A stretch of 64,000 bases of DNA from Streptomyces sp. TP-A0874 (GCF_001748085.1 NZ_BBZK01000003.1:310001-374000), one strand, 5' to 3'. Shown: positions 40,820 through 52,213, numbered from the stretch's first letter. Made by a program: numbers and translations. The notes: generated by a model not told the origin, from the sequence alone.

Positions 40820-42220
40820 GTGAAGAGCGCCGTGGAGACCCTGAACCCGACTCGGGTTCGGCTCACTGTCGAGGTGCCCTTCGAGGAGCTCAAGCCCAGC
40901 CTCGACGCGGCGTACAAGAAGATCAACCAGCAGGTCACGGTGGCGGGCTTCCGCAAGGGCAAGGTCCCGGCCCGCATCATCGACCAGCGGTTCGGTCGCG
41001 GTGCGGTGCTCGAGGAGGCGGTCAACGACGCGCTCCCGAAGCTCTACACCGAGGCGGTCAGCGAGGGGGAGATCGACCCCCTGGGCCAGCCCGAGGTGGA
41101 CATCACCGAGCTGAAGGACGGCGAGCTGCTCTCCTTCACCGCCGAGGTCGACGTCCGGCCGACCATCGAGATCCCGGACTACTCCGGCATCGAGGTCACC
41201 GTCGACGCGGTCGAGGTGTCCGACGAGGACGTGGAGAACTCCGTCCAGCAGCTGCGTGAGCGCTTCGCCTCCACCACCCCGGTGGAGCGTGCCGCGGCCG
41301 AGGGCGACGTCGTCACCGTCGACCTCGAGGCCAAGGTCGACGGTGAGGTCCTGCCGGACGGCGTCGCCAAGGGCGTCAGCTACACCATCGGCTCCGGTGA
41401 GCTGCTCGACGGCATCGACGAGGCCGTCACCGGCCTGGAGGCCGGTGGTAGCGCCACCTTCACCTCCGAGCTCAAGGGCGGCTCCGCCCAGGGCAAGGAG
41501 GCCGAGGTCAAGGTCGATGTCAGCGCGGTGGCTGAGCGTGAACTCCCGGAGCTCGACGACGACTTCGCCCAGCTGGCGAGCGAGTTCGACACCCTGGAGG
41601 AGCTCCGGGCCGACAGCCGCAAGCGGCTTGAGGAGGCCCGGCGCTACGAGCAGGCCACCGAGGCCCAGGAGAAGGTGCTCGAGGCCCTGCTCGGCCTGGT
41701 CGAGGTGCCCGTCCCGGAGAAGCTCCTCGAGGACGAGATCGGCACGCGCAAGCACAACCTGGAGAACCACCAACTCGCCCAGATGGGCCTGGACCTCGAC
41801 GCCTACCTCAAGATCCAGGAGAAGACCGCCGAGGAGTTCGAGGCCGAGCTCAAGGAGCAGGCGGAGAAGGGCATCCGCACCCAGTTCGTCTTGGACGAGC
41901 TGGTGAAGAAGGAGCAGTTGTCGGTCGGGCAGGAGGAACTCACCGAGCACCTGGTGCGCCGTGCCCAGTCCTCCGGTATGAGCCCCGACCAGTTCGCCCA
42001 GGCGGTCGTCGAGGGCGGCCAGGTGCAGATGCTCGTCGGCGAGGTGGCCCGCGGCAAGGCGCTCGCCACCGTGGTCGAGGCCGCCAAGGTGGTCGACAGC
42101 AACGGCGAGCCGGTCCACCTGGAGGACGAGGAAGAGGACGAGGAGGCCGCCGAGAGCGCCCCCGAGTCCGCGGACTCCGGCTCCGAGGCGGCGAAGGCCG
42201 AGGAGCAGAAGGACGCCTGA
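40820..42220 (+). CDS. tig: Trigger factor, ribosome-associated chaperone and peptidyl-prolyl isomerase
   Basis: The 466-residue protein binds the ribosome through GFRKGKVP (43-50) and helps nascent chains fold. The FKBP-like isomerase domain covers about 150-240 ([35 protein letters not shown]), and the C-terminal helical arms cradle substrate. The extreme C terminus is a Glu/Asp/Ala-rich acidic tail, as in other actinomycetes. The start is GTG 40820 with AAGGAG at 40806-40811. It is transcribed towards clpP1, but a hairpin separates them. An upstream TACTAT near 40712 is a candidate -10 box, giving a leader of about 100 bases. Confidence 0.97.
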   Translation: MKSAVETLNPTRVRLTVEVPFEELKPSLDAAYKKINQQVTVAGFRKGKVPARIIDQRFGRGAVLEEAVNDALPKLYTEAVSEGEIDPLGQPEVDITELKDGELLSFTAEVDVRPTIEIPDYSGIEVTVDAVEVSDEDVENSVQQLRERFASTTPVERAAAEGDVVTVDLEAKVDGEVLPDGVAKGVSYTIGSGELLDGIDEAVTGLEAGGSATFTSELKGGSAQGKEAEVKVDVSAVAERELPELDDDFAQLASEFDTLEELRADSRKRLEEARRYEQATEAQEKVLEALLGLVEVPVPEKLLEDEIGTRKHNLENHQLAQMGLDLDAYLKIQEKTAEEFEAELKEQAEKGIRTQFVLDELVKKEQLSVGQEELTEHLVRRAQSSGMSPDQFAQAVVEGGQVQMLVGEVARGKALATVVEAAKVVDSNGEPVHLEDEEEDEEAAESAPESADSGSEAAKAEEQKDA

Positions 42221-42239
42221 GCCCCATCGGAACCGTGCC

Positions 42240-42294
42240 CGGGCCCGTACGCCGTCGACCCCACCCACGAGCGGGTCGACGACGGACGGGCCCG
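42240..42294 (+). terminator. Long imperfect terminator hairpin after tig
   Basis: GGGCCCGT and GTCGACCC pair with ACGGGCCC and GGGTCGAC, separated by small internal mismatches. Confidence 0.7.
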
Positions 42295-42341
42295 AGTGCG
42301 TCGGGCCCCTGCACGGGCCGCCGGCGCCCGGTGCGGGCATG

Positions 42342-42355
42342 CGCTGACAGCGAAC
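42342..42355 (+). promoter_or_regulatory. ClgR-like binding site upstream of clpP1
   Basis: CGCT-GAC-AGCG-AAC matches the core CGCYNANRGCGWWS known for actinobacterial ClgR; read on the other strand it gives GTTCGCT followed by GCG. Candidate -10 boxes TAAGGT (42394-42399) and TAGACA (42403-42408) lie downstream without a clear -35, as expected for an activated promoter. Confidence 0.7.
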
Positions 42356-42520
42356 AGCTCTCTGTGCGGGATGGCGTAGTCCCACCTGCGCGTTAAGGTC
42401 CGTAGACAGAAGGGTGGGAGAGCCTTCGCCACGGTGCCGGAGGGTACCGGAGCATCGGCCCCGCACCCGAAGAAGACGCTGAGACGGCGCGCGGCCGTCA
42501 AACTACGAGCAGGTGGATAC

Positions 42521-43144
42521 GTGACGAATCTGAAGCCTTCCGCCGCCGCCGGCGAGCCGACCTTCGGTGGCCTCGGCGACCAGGTCTACAACCGGCTGCT
42601 CGGGGAGCGGATCATCTTCCTCGGCCAGCAGGTCGACGACGAGATCGCCAACAGGATCACGGCGCAGCTGCTGCTCCTTGCCGCCGAACCGGACAAGGAC
42701 ATCTACCTCTACATCAACTCCCCGGGCGGCTCGATCACGGCCGGCATGGCGATCTACGACACCATGCAGTACATCAAGAACGACGTGGTCACCATCGCCA
42801 TGGGCCTGGCCGCCTCCATGGGGCAGTTCCTGCTGAGCGCCGGTACCCCGGGGAAGCGCTTCGCCCTGCCGAACGCGGAGATCCTGATCCACCAGCCCTC
42901 GGCGGGCCTGGCCGGCTCGGCCTCCGACATCAAGATCCACGCGGAGCAGTTGCTGCGCACCAAGAAGAAGATGGCGGAGCTCACCGCCCTGCACACCGGC
43001 CAGACCGTCGAGCAGGTCATCCGTGACTCCGACCGGGACCGTTGGTTCTCCGCCGAGGAGGCCAGGGAGTACGGGCTGGTGGACGAGGTCATGGCCTCCG
43101 CCTCCGACGTGCCGGGCGGTGGCGGCACCGGAGCCTCCAGCTGA
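42521..43144 (+). CDS. clpP1: ATP-dependent Clp protease proteolytic subunit 1
   Basis: The 207-residue serine protease forms the ClpP1P2 chamber that degrades proteins delivered by ClpX or ClpC. The catalytic Ser99 lies in GLAASMGQ and His124 in [24 protein letters not shown] forms the oxyanion region. The start is set at GTG 42521 (protein begins VTNLKPSA), matching the N terminus I recall for S. coelicolor ClpP1 and preceded by AGGTGG. An upstream in-frame ATG at 42434 would add 29 basic residues. ClgR is expected to activate this operon. Confidence 0.96.
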   Translation: MTNLKPSAAAGEPTFGGLGDQVYNRLLGERIIFLGQQVDDEIANRITAQLLLLAAEPDKDIYLYINSPGGSITAGMAIYDTMQYIKNDVVTIAMGLAASMGQFLLSAGTPGKRFALPNAEILIHQPSAGLAGSASDIKIHAEQLLRTKKKMAELTALHTGQTVEQVIRDSDRDRWFSAEEAREYGLVDEVMASASDVPGGGGTGASS

Positions 43145-43202
43145 GCCTCCAGCCGCCGCACAGCCGACGAGCCAGCCACTGATCTGATCCGCCTCCAGGA
43201 CG

Positions 43203-43868
43203 GTGAACACCTATATGAGCAACAACCCCGGCAGCGGCCTCTTCCAGGGCCCCGTCGCCGAGTCCCGCTATATCGTTCCGCGTTTCGTCGAGCGCACCTC
43301 GCAGGGGGTGCGCGAGTACGACCCGTACGCCAAGCTCTTCGAGGAGCGCGTGATCTTCCTCGGCGTGCAGATCGACGACGCCTCGGCGAACGACGTCATG
43401 GCGCAGCTGCTGTGCCTGGAGTCGATCGACCCGGACCGTGACATCTCGATCTACATCAACTCGCCCGGCGGCTCGTTCACCGCGCTCACCGCCATCTACG
43501 ACACGATGCAGTTCGTGAAGCCGGACATCCAGACGGTCTGCATGGGACAGGCGGCCTCGGCCGCGGCCGTGCTGCTCGCGGCCGGCACCCCCGGCAAGCG
43601 GATGGCCCTGCCGAACGCCCGCATCCTGATCCACCAGCCGTACAGCGAGACCGGTCGCGGTCAGGTGTCCGACCTGGAGATCGCCGCCAACGAGATCCTC
43701 CGGATGCGTACCCAGCTGGAGGACATGCTGGCCAAGCACTCGACGACTCCGATCGAGAAGATCCGGGACGACATCGAGCGCGACAAGATCCTTACCGCGG
43801 AGGAGTCGCTCGAGTACGGTCTGATCGACCAGATCGTTTCGACTCGGAAGTCTTCTGTTTCTTTCTGA
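43203..43868 (+). CDS. clpP2: ATP-dependent Clp protease proteolytic subunit 2
   Basis: The 221-residue partner of ClpP1 lies 58 bases downstream in the same operon. The catalytic Ser119 is in [12 protein letters not shown] and His144 in [10 protein letters not shown]. Start GTG 43203 has AGGAC just upstream; ATG 43215 is an alternative that removes four residues. The N-terminal extension of about 40 residues before the ClpP core ([10 protein letters not shown]) fits a processed propeptide, as known for actinobacterial ClpP. Confidence 0.96.
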   Translation: MNTYMSNNPGSGLFQGPVAESRYIVPRFVERTSQGVREYDPYAKLFEERVIFLGVQIDDASANDVMAQLLCLESIDPDRDISIYINSPGGSFTALTAIYDTMQFVKPDIQTVCMGQAASAAAVLLAAGTPGKRMALPNARILIHQPYSETGRGQVSDLEIAANEILRMRTQLEDMLAKHSTTPIEKIRDDIERDKILTAEESLEYGLIDQIVSTRKSSVSF

Positions 43869-43885
43869 TCGAGCAGTGCCGAAGG

Positions 43886-43916
43886 ATCCCCCCTTGGACC
43901 GAGTCGGTCCAAGGGG
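43886..43916 (+). terminator. Perfect 13-bp terminator hairpin between clpP2 and clpX
   Basis: CCCCCCTTGGACC pairs with GGTCCAAGGGGGG around GAGTC. It partly separates the clpP operon from clpX, which probably has its own promoter between 43920 and 44000. Confidence 0.88.
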
Positions 43917-44009
43917 GGCCCGGACAGGGGGTCCGGCAAGGTACCGTCGATAGGCAAGCACCCGGGTCTGCGCAAGCGTTGCAGATCCCAGGCGAAGGGG
44001 AAGCACCTC

Positions 44010-45299
<1,290 letters not shown>

Positions 45300-45406
45300 G
45301 GCGGCGGCTTCCCACGGCACAGGCGGGTGCTCCGTCCGGGAGGGCGCTGAAGCGCGGAGGCGAGAGCCTGGACCGGAGAGGGACACCGCGGGTTGGAGAG
45401 AACGAG

Positions 45407-45443
45407 GAGAGGGGCGCCCGGTCCATTACCGGGCGCCCCTCTC
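45407..45443. terminator. Perfect 15-bp bidirectional terminator
   Basis: GAGAGGGGCGCCCGG pairs with CCGGGCGCCCCTCTC around TCCATTA. It lies between convergent clpX and the membrane-protein pair. Confidence 0.9.
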
Positions 45444-45500
45444 ACGCCCTGCGGCCGCCGGCTGCCCTCCCGCGGTGGGAACGGCACCCCGCCGGTTCGA

Positions 45501-46484
45501 TCAGAGCGGGACGCGGCTCTCCTCGTAGATGGTCGCGGCCACCTTGGCGAAGGCGTCGACGTCGACGCTGTTGAGCGAGGTGTAGTCGATGTCGATGCCC
45601 AGCACCATCGCGGCGTTGGACTGCTCGGCCCAGGTGCAGGCCGGGGCGTAGAGGCTGCCTTGCACCTTGGCGACCAGGCAGCGGAACACCGGGCCGTCCG
45701 AGCCGTTCGGCCGGTACTCCTCGGGCTCCTTCTCCACCGTGCTGCCACTGCTGGTGAAGCCCTCGATCATCTCGTCCTGGACCTGCTTCGGGTCGCCGAT
45801 GTAACCGTAGGCGCCGGAGAAGGAGAGCCCCTGGTTCTTGTCGCCGGAGCCCCGGTACTGGCCGAGCACCGAGATGGTGCCGGGGGGCATCTGGTCCTGG
45901 ACGGACGTGCCCTCCTTCTTGAGCTGCTCGGTGTCCTTCTCCAGCACGTAGGCGCCGTCCGCCAGGGTCTTGGGCGTCGTCAGCTTCATCGCCCCGCTGT
46001 CGGTGTCGTCAGCGTCCTCGGCGTCCTCCTTTTCGTCGCCGGGGGAGGGCTCGGCCGAACTGCTGGTGCTCGGCTTCGGCTTGTCCGCCTCGTCGTCGCT
46101 CTTGTCGTCCGAGCCCAGCAGCAGTACGCCACCGGTGACGATCGCGGCGACGAGCACCGCGCAGCCGGCGACTATCGCGATGATCTTGTTCTTGTTGCCG
46201 CCCCCGGGAGGCTGTGCGCCGGGAGGCCCGTAGGGGTTGGGCGGCTGCCCGTAGGGGCCGGCCTGGGGCTGCCCGAAGGCCCCGGGCTGCTGGCCGTGGC
46301 CCTCCGGCTGCCCCGGTGGCGGGTAGCCGTACCCGGCCTGGCCCGGGGGCTGCTGAGGGTAGCCGTACCCCGGCTGTCCCTGCGGGGCCGGGGGCTGCTG
46401 CGGGTAGCCGTACCCGGGCCCCTGCGGCGGCTGACCGCCACCCTGCTGCTGGCCTCCGAAGGGACCAGACTGGTTGTCGCTCAT
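45501..46484 (-). CDS. Pro/Gly/Tyr-rich single-pass membrane protein, paralogue B
   Basis: The 327-residue protein has a low-complexity N terminus (residues 1-96) made of PQQP, GYGYPQQPP and GQP repeats, one membrane helix at about 101-125 after a KNK anchor, an acidic Ser/Asp-rich linker, and an extracytoplasmic domain of about 160 residues (MKLTTPKTLADGAYVLEKD ... CLVAKVQGSLYAPACTWAEQ) with two cysteines that may pair. The KLTTPKT opening of the outer domain is shared with its upstream neighbour. It starts 27 bases after that neighbour's stop with AGGAG upstream. I do not know its role; the topology resembles sensor or wall-associated proteins. Confidence 0.87.
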   Translation of the reverse strand: MSDNQSGPFGGQQQGGGQPPQGPGYGYPQQPPAPQGQPGYGYPQQPPGQAGYGYPPPGQPEGHGQQPGAFGQPQAGPYGQPPNPYGPPGAQPPGGGNKNKIIAIVAGCAVLVAAIVTGGVLLLGSDDKSDDEADKPKPSTSSSAEPSPGDEKEDAEDADDTDSGAMKLTTPKTLADGAYVLEKDTEQLKKEGTSVQDQMPPGTISVLGQYRGSGDKNQGLSFSGAYGYIGDPKQVQDEMIEGFTSSGSTVEKEPEEYRPNGSDGPVFRCLVAKVQGSLYAPACTWAEQSNAAMVLGIDIDYTSLNSVDVDAFAKVAATIYEESRVPL

Positions 46485-46511
46485 GCGGCGCTCCTCTCGT
46501 GCCGGCTGTGA

Positions 46512-47447
46512 CTACTCGGAGATCTCGACGCGCGCGTCGTTGCGCACCTTGGCTGCCAACTCGGCGGCTGCCGAGAGGTCCACCTCACCACCGGCGATGG
46601 CCGCCACGGGATCCACCGACACCACAGCGCCCACCGTGCTGGAGTCGCCCCATATGCAGGCGGGGAACTCGATCGAGTCGATGGGTGCGTCACCGGGGTC
46701 GTCGGGCGTCAGCTTGTACTTCTGGCACTTCATGACCGCGCCCTTCAACCCCTCCGGCTCCATCTTCTGGGGGCTGCCCACGGCCTCTACCGTCATCTCG
46801 CCGTCGTTCTCATCGCCGACGGCCTTCTCCATCACGACGAACATCGCGTCCACGACCTGGCCGGGGTTCTCCACGCCGCCCCAGACCCCCATCAGCATCA
46901 ACTGCTTCTTGGAGGAGGAGGAGTACTCGCCCTGCACCGGCTCAGGGTCCGAGACGCCCGGGACCCCGTCGAGGTCGTTGGAGCCCGGATCGTCCGAGCC
47001 GGTGTCCTGCAACTCGTACTCCGAGGCAACTGTCTTCGGCGTGGTGAGCTTGTACTTCTTTCCGTCAGAGAAGACGCCCTCGTCGTCGTCCCCGCTGAGC
47101 ACGTACGCCGTGCCGCCGATGATCGCGGCCACCAGCACCAGCGCCCCGACGATGATCCCGATCGTCTTCCCGTTGCCGCCGCCCGAGGTGGGAGGCGGCG
47201 GCACCGCGCCGTACGGGGGCTGCCCGCCGTAGGGGCCCGCCTGCTGCGGCTGCCCGTAGCCGGCGGGCTGCTGGGGCTGCCCGTAACCTCCTGGCTGCTG
47301 CGGATAGGCGTAGCCGCCCGGCTGACCCGGCTGCTGCGGGTACCCGTACCCGGGCTGGCCCGCGGCGCCGCCCTGGCCGTACGGGTTGGGAGTGGGCTGG
47401 TCGCCTCCGTACGGGCCCGGTGGCGGGGGCGGCTGGTTGTAGCTCAT
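46512..47447 (-). CDS. Pro/Gly/Tyr-rich single-pass membrane protein, paralogue A
   Basis: This 311-residue protein has the same layout as the following gene: a Pro/Gln/Gly/Tyr-rich N terminus (1-88), one membrane helix at about 94-115 (GIIVGALVLVAAIIGG), an acidic stretch and an outer domain beginning YKLTTPKTVASEYEL, with two cysteines (KCQKYK, FPACIWGD). I chose ATG 47447 because GAGG precedes it. The pair appears to be a tandem duplication. The gene is divergent from valS, whose leaderless promoter lies within the 116-base gap. Confidence 0.87.
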   Translation of the reverse strand: MSYNQPPPPPGPYGGDQPTPNPYGQGGAAGQPGYGYPQQPGQPGGYAYPQQPGGYGQPQQPAGYGQPQQAGPYGGQPPYGAVPPPPTSGGGNGKTIGIIVGALVLVAAIIGGTAYVLSGDDDEGVFSDGKKYKLTTPKTVASEYELQDTGSDDPGSNDLDGVPGVSDPEPVQGEYSSSSKKQLMLMGVWGGVENPGQVVDAMFVVMEKAVGDENDGEMTVEAVGSPQKMEPEGLKGAVMKCQKYKLTPDDPGDAPIDSIEFPACIWGDSSTVGAVVSVDPVAAIAGGEVDLSAAAELAAKVRNDARVEISE

Positions 47448-47551
47448 GCGATTACCTCGTTCTGGAGACAGTTGAGACCATCCTTCCTGACGCCTTACGT
47501 GGGCTTTACCTCGGGGCAGCAACGGGTTCGTAACAGCCTCCCGACCGCCCT

Positions 47552-47564
47552 TACACTGACGCCG
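47552..47564 (+). promoter_or_regulatory. Leaderless promoter -10 box of valS
   Basis: TACACT at 47552-47557 ends 6 bases before GTG 47564. There is no ribosome site and no room for a T-box leader. Confidence 0.65.
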
Positions 47565-50200
47565 TGACCGAGAACACCCAGCGCCCCCAGGACGGGGCCC
47601 ACCCCAGCGCCCCGATCGATCTGCCGACCCAGTACGCGCCGGCCGACGTAGAAGGGCGGCTCTACGAGCGCTGGGTAGCTCGCGGGTACTTCGAGGCGGA
47701 CGCGGGGAGCGGCAAGGAGCCGTACACGATCGTCATCCCGCCGCCGAACGTCACCGGTTCCCTCCATCTCGGCCACGCCTTCGAGCACACCCTGATCGAC
47801 GCGCTGACCCGCCGGAAGCGGATGCAGGGCTACGAGACGCTCTGGCAGCCGGGCATGGACCACGCCGGCATCGCCACCCAGAACGTCGTGGAGCGGGAGC
47901 TGGCCAAGGAGGGCAAGTCCCGGCACGACCTGGGCCGTGAGGAGTTCGTCCAGCGGGTCTGGAAGTGGAAGAGCGAGTCCGGCGGGCAGATCTCCGGTCA
48001 GATGCGGCGGTTGGGCGACGGAGTGGCCTGGTCGCGGGAGCGCTTCACGATGGACGAGGGCCTCTCCCGCGCCGTCCAGACCATCTTCAAGCGGCTCTAC
48101 GAGGACGAGCTGATCTACCGCGCGGAACGCATCATCAACTGGTGCCCCCGCTGCCTGACCGCCATCTCCGACATCGAGGTGGAGTACCAGGACGACGAGG
48201 GCGAGCTCGTCTCCATCCGCTACGGCGAGGGGGATTCGGCGCTGGTCGTCGCGACCACCCGCGCCGAGACGATGCTCGGTGACACCGCGGTGGCGGTCCA
48301 CCCCGAGGACGAACGCTACGCCCACCTGGTCGGCACCGAGGTGGAACTCCCGCTCACCGGGCGGCGGATCCCGGTCGTCGCCGACGAGCACGTCGACCCG
48401 GAGTTCGGCACCGGTGCGGTGAAGGTGACCCCCGCCCACGACCCCAACGACTTCGAGATCGGCCGCCGCCACGGCCTGCCCAACCTCGAAGTGCTCGACG
48501 AGCGCGGCATCATCACCGCGCACGGTCCGTTCCAGGGGCTGGACCGGTTCGAGGCCAGGTCGGCGATCGTCGGCGCGCTGCGCAGCGAGGGCCGGATCAC
48601 CGCGGAGAAGCGGCCGTACACCCACTCGGTGGGGCACTGCTCACGCTGCAAGACGACGATCGAACCCCGGCTGTCCATGCAGTGGTGGGTCAGGACCGGC
48701 CCGCTCGCCAAGGCGGCCGGTGACGCGGTGCGCGACGGGCGGGTCGCCGTCCACCCCAAGGAGATGGAGTCCCGGTACTTCGGCTGGATCGACAACCTCC
48801 ACGACTGGTGCATCTCCCGCCAGCTGTGGTGGGGCCACCGGATCCCGGTCTGGTACGGGCCGGACGGCGAGATGGTCTGCGTCGGTCCCGACGAGGAGCC
48901 GCCCGGCGGTGAGGGCTGGCACCAGGAGACGGACGTCCTCGACACCTGGTTCTCCTCGGCGCTGTGGCCGTTCTCCACCCTCGGCTGGCCGGAGCGGACC
49001 GAGAGCCTGGCGAAGTTCTACCCGAACTCCGTCCTGGTCACCGGCTACGACATCCTGTTCTTCTGGGTCGCCCGGATGATGATGTTCGGCCTCTACGCCA
49101 TGGACGGCACCCCGCCGTTCCACACCATCGCGCTGCACGGCATGGTCCGGGACCAGTTCGGCAAGAAGATGTCGAAGTCCTTTGGCAACGCCGTGGACCC
49201 GCTGGACTGGATGGACGAGTACGGCTCCGACGCCGTCCGCTTCACCCTGGCCCGCGGCGCCAACCCGGGTACGGACGTGCCGATCGGTGAGGACTGGGTG
49301 CAGGCCTCCCGGAACTTCGCGAACAAGATCTGGAACGCCACCCGCTTCGCGATGATGAACGGCGCCACGGTCGAGGGCGGGCTGCCGCCCGCGGCTGAGC
49401 TGTCCGCGGCCGACCGCTGGATCCTCTCCAGGCTGAACAGCGTGGTCGCCGAGGTGGACGCCTACTACGAGGACTACCAGTTCTCCAAGCTCAGCGAGAC
49501 GCTCTTCCACTTCGCCTGGGACGAGGTCTTCGACTGGTACGTCGAGCTGACCAAGACCACCTTCCAACAGGGCGGCGCGGCCGCCGAGGCCTCGCGCCGG
49601 GTGCTCGGGGAGGTCCTGGAGGTCACCCTCCGGCTGCTCCACCCGGTGGTCCCGTTCGTCACCGAGGAGCTGTGGACCACGCTCACCGGTCGGGAGACGG
49701 TGGTCACCGCGGACTGGCCCACGGACAGCGGTTTCCGGGACCAGGCGGCCGAGAGCGAGATCGAGACCGTGCGGCAACTCGTCACCGAGGTGCGGCGGTT
49801 CCGGGCAGACCAGGGGCTCCAGCCGGGGCAGAAGGTTCCGGCCCGGCTGGAGCTCGCCGGCACCGCGTTGGGGGCGCACGAGGACGCCATTCGCCAGCTG
49901 CTCCGGCTGCAGCCGGAGACCGAGGGCTTCAACGCCACCGCCACCCTGCCGGTGGCGGGGGCCAGGGTCGCCCTCGACCTCTCCGGTGCGATCGACGTCG
50001 AGGCGGAGCGCAAGCGGCTGACCAAGGACCTCGCGGCGGCGGAGAAGGAGCTGGCGCAGACCACGGCGAAGCTCGGCAACGAGTCCTTCCTGGCCAAGGC
50101 GCCGGAGCAGGTGGTGGACAAGATCCGCGGCCGGCGGCAGACGGCGGAGGCCGATATCGAACGGATCTCCGCCCAACTGGCGGCGCTCCCCGGCGCCTGA
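47564..50200 (+). CDS. valS: Valyl-tRNA synthetase
   Basis: The 878-residue class I enzyme charges tRNA-Val. The HIGH-type motif is in [17 protein letters not shown] (about residue 65-80), zinc-binding cysteines are in [12 protein letters not shown], the editing domain covers about 190-340, KMSKS is at about 535, the anticodon-binding domain follows, and a C-terminal coiled coil ([20 protein letters not shown]) closes the protein. The start GTG 47564 is set by a -10 box 6 bases upstream. folC follows after 47 bases with its own similar promoter. Confidence 0.97.
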   Translation: MTENTQRPQDGAHPSAPIDLPTQYAPADVEGRLYERWVARGYFEADAGSGKEPYTIVIPPPNVTGSLHLGHAFEHTLIDALTRRKRMQGYETLWQPGMDHAGIATQNVVERELAKEGKSRHDLGREEFVQRVWKWKSESGGQISGQMRRLGDGVAWSRERFTMDEGLSRAVQTIFKRLYEDELIYRAERIINWCPRCLTAISDIEVEYQDDEGELVSIRYGEGDSALVVATTRAETMLGDTAVAVHPEDERYAHLVGTEVELPLTGRRIPVVADEHVDPEFGTGAVKVTPAHDPNDFEIGRRHGLPNLEVLDERGIITAHGPFQGLDRFEARSAIVGALRSEGRITAEKRPYTHSVGHCSRCKTTIEPRLSMQWWVRTGPLAKAAGDAVRDGRVAVHPKEMESRYFGWIDNLHDWCISRQLWWGHRIPVWYGPDGEMVCVGPDEEPPGGEGWHQETDVLDTWFSSALWPFSTLGWPERTESLAKFYPNSVLVTGYDILFFWVARMMMFGLYAMDGTPPFHTIALHGMVRDQFGKKMSKSFGNAVDPLDWMDEYGSDAVRFTLARGANPGTDVPIGEDWVQASRNFANKIWNATRFAMMNGATVEGGLPPAAELSAADRWILSRLNSVVAEVDAYYEDYQFSKLSETLFHFAWDEVFDWYVELTKTTFQQGGAAAEASRRVLGEVLEVTLRLLHPVVPFVTEELWTTLTGRETVVTADWPTDSGFRDQAAESEIETVRQLVTEVRRFRADQGLQPGQKVPARLELAGTALGAHEDAIRQLLRLQPETEGFNATATLPVAGARVALDLSGAIDVEAERKRLTKDLAAAEKELAQTTAKLGNESFLAKAPEQVVDKIRGRRQTAEADIERISAQLAALPGA

Positions 50201-50234
50201 CCGGCCGGTCGTCTCCTCGGGGCGGCGCGGTCCG

Positions 50235-50248
50235 TAGACTGTCCGCTG
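50235..50248 (+). promoter_or_regulatory. Leaderless promoter -10 box of folC
   Basis: TAGACT at 50235-50240 ends 7 bases before GTG 50248, and no ribosome site intervenes. Confidence 0.6.
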
Positions 50249-51771
50249 TGAGCGACCGCGCCCCCCATGAGGACCCCGAGCCCCAGACCGGCCCCGACGC
50301 CTTCGACGAGATCGTCGGGGCCGAGACCGGCCGCGACCCCGACCTCGCGGTGATCGAAGCCGGCAGTCGTACCCTGCGCACCCAGGCGGGCCCGCCGCCC
50401 GGTGACGGCGTACCGGCCCGCCCCGAGGACCCGGAGGTCGACCGGGCGCTGCGGGAGGTGGAGGCGGAGCTGGCCGGCCGGTGGCCGGAGACCCGGCTCG
50501 ACCCCTCCCTCACCCGGATCGAGGCGCTGATGGACGTGATGGGCGATCCGCAGCGCGCCTATCCGTCGATCCACATCACCGGGACGAACGGCAAGACCAC
50601 CACCGCCCGCCTGATCGAGGCGCTGCTGACCTCGCTCGACCTGCGCACCGGCCGCTACACCAGCCCGCATGTGCAGTCCGTCACCGAGCGGATCAGCGTG
50701 GACGGGGCGCCGCTGGACGCCGAGCGGTTCCTGGCGACCTACCGCGACATCGAGCCCTACCTGGCGATGGTCGACGCGGCCCAGGAACACCGCCTCTCCT
50801 TCTTCGAGGCGCTCACCGGCATGGCCTACGCGGCCTTCGCCGACGCCCCGGTGGACGTGGCCGTCGTCGAGGTCGGCATGGGCGGCAGCTGGGACGCGAC
50901 CAACGTGATCGACGCCGGTGTGGCCGTGGTGACGCCGATCGACCTGGACCACACCGACCGGCTCGGCGCCACGCCCGGGGAGATCGCCGTGGAGAAGGCC
51001 GGGATCATCAAGCGGGGCGCGACCGTGGTCCTCGCCCAGCAACCGGTCGACGCGGCCCAGGTGCTGCTGAAGAAGGCCGTGGAGGTGGACGCCACCGTGG
51101 CCCGGGAGGGCATGGAGTTCGGCGTGCTGAGCCGCGAGGTGGCGGTCGGCGGCCAGCTGCTGACGCTGCGCGGGCTGGGCGGCGAGTACCCGGATGTCTT
51201 CCTGCCGCTGCACGGCGCCCACATGGCGCACAACGCCGCGGTAGCGCTCGCCGCCGTGGAGGCCTTCTTCGGCATCGGCGCCCAGCAGGCCCGCACCCTC
51301 GACCTGGACGCCGTCCGTTCGGCCTTCGCCTCCGCGCTCTCCCCGGGCCGCCTGGAGGTCGTGCGCAGCAGTCCGACCGTCGTGCTGGACGCCGCGCACA
51401 ACCCGGGCGGCGCGCGGGCGGTGGCGGACGCGGTGACCGAGGCGTTCGGCTTCAGCCGCCTGATCGGCGTGGTCGGCGCGAGCGAGGGCAAGGACGTGCG
51501 GGGCGTGCTGGAGGCCTTCGAGCCGGTCTTCGCCGAAGTCGTGGTCTGCGGCAACTCCAGCTACCGTGCGATGGACGTGGACGAGCTGGCGGCCGTCGCG
51601 GTCGAGGTCTTCGGCCCGGACCGGGTGCGGGTGGAGCCCCGGCTCGACGACGCGCTGGAGTCGGCGATCACACTCGCCGAGGAGGAGGGCGAGTTCGCCG
51701 GTGCCGGAGTGCTGGTGACCGGCTCGGTGATCACTGTCGGCGAGGCCCGGCTGCTGTTGAGGAAGGGCTGA
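50248..51771 (+). CDS. folC: Bifunctional folylpolyglutamate synthase / dihydrofolate synthase
   Basis: The 507-residue Mur-ligase-fold enzyme adds glutamate to dihydropteroate and to folates. The P-loop is GTNGKTTTAR (112-121), the metal-binding VVEVGMGGSWDATN follows, and the C-terminal domain has VVLDAAHNPGGARA. About 60 acidic, probably disordered residues precede the family's usual start. I chose GTG 50248 because a -10 box ends 7 bases before it. The next gene begins 5 bases after its stop. Confidence 0.95.
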   Translation: MSDRAPHEDPEPQTGPDAFDEIVGAETGRDPDLAVIEAGSRTLRTQAGPPPGDGVPARPEDPEVDRALREVEAELAGRWPETRLDPSLTRIEALMDVMGDPQRAYPSIHITGTNGKTTTARLIEALLTSLDLRTGRYTSPHVQSVTERISVDGAPLDAERFLATYRDIEPYLAMVDAAQEHRLSFFEALTGMAYAAFADAPVDVAVVEVGMGGSWDATNVIDAGVAVVTPIDLDHTDRLGATPGEIAVEKAGIIKRGATVVLAQQPVDAAQVLLKKAVEVDATVAREGMEFGVLSREVAVGGQLLTLRGLGGEYPDVFLPLHGAHMAHNAAVALAAVEAFFGIGAQQARTLDLDAVRSAFASALSPGRLEVVRSSPTVVLDAAHNPGGARAVADAVTEAFGFSRLIGVVGASEGKDVRGVLEAFEPVFAEVVVCGNSSYRAMDVDELAAVAVEVFGPDRVRVEPRLDDALESAITLAEEEGEFAGAGVLVTGSVITVGEARLLLRKG

Positions 51772-51776
51772 ATACC

Positions 51777-52130
51777 TTGCGAACTCTGTGTGCCTCGACG
51801 CTGGTGGGCGAGTTCTTCGTGATCGGTCTCGCCGCGTTGGTCGCGATGCAGCTGTCCGACGTGTCGACCGGCACCGTGTGGACGGTCAGCGGTGTGGCGA
51901 TGGTGCTGTGCCTGCTGCTCTGCGGCATGTTGTCCCGCCCCGGGGCCGTGCAGATCGGCTGGGTGCTCCAGGCGGCGCTGGTGGCCAGCGGCTTCGTGAT
52001 CCCGGCGATGTTCGCCCTCGGGCTGTGCTTCGCCGGACTGTGGTGGGCCTCGGTCCATTTCGGCCGCAAGATCGACGAGGCGAAGGCCCGCCGCGCCCGG
52101 CTGGCGGCGGACACCGGCTCCCCCTCCTGA
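51777..52130 (+). CDS. DUF4233 small membrane protein
   Basis: The 117-residue protein has four hydrophobic helices (about 8-28, 38-55, 62-80, 85-100) and ends with a cytosolic tail, GRKIDEAKARRARLAADTG. It starts at a TTG codon (51777) 5 bases after folC, with AGGAAGGG ahead of it inside the folC end. The opening LRTLCASTLVGEFFVIG matches the DUF4233 proteins that lie between folC and ndk in actinomycetes. The function is unknown; close coupling to folC suggests a shared transcript. Confidence 0.85.
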   Translation: MRTLCASTLVGEFFVIGLAALVAMQLSDVSTGTVWTVSGVAMVLCLLLCGMLSRPGAVQIGWVLQAALVASGFVIPAMFALGLCFAGLWWASVHFGRKIDEAKARRARLAADTGSPS

Positions 52131-52162
52131 TCCCGGGTGCCGGAGGCACCGGGGCGACCAGG

Positions 52163-52168
52163 TATTCT
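52163..52168 (+). promoter_or_regulatory. Candidate -10 box of ndk
   Basis: TATTCT lies 45 bases before the ndk start, leaving a leader of about 40 bases that contains GGAG. No clear -35 is seen. Confidence 0.4.
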
Positions 52169-52213
52169 GCGCGTCACCTCCCCGACCGCTCAGAGATCCT
52201 GGAGCCGTACACC

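Noticed and set aside
47448..47563. Possible T-box leader for valS
   Set aside because: The promoter lies directly at the start codon, leaving no leader RNA, and the gap is too short for a T-box.
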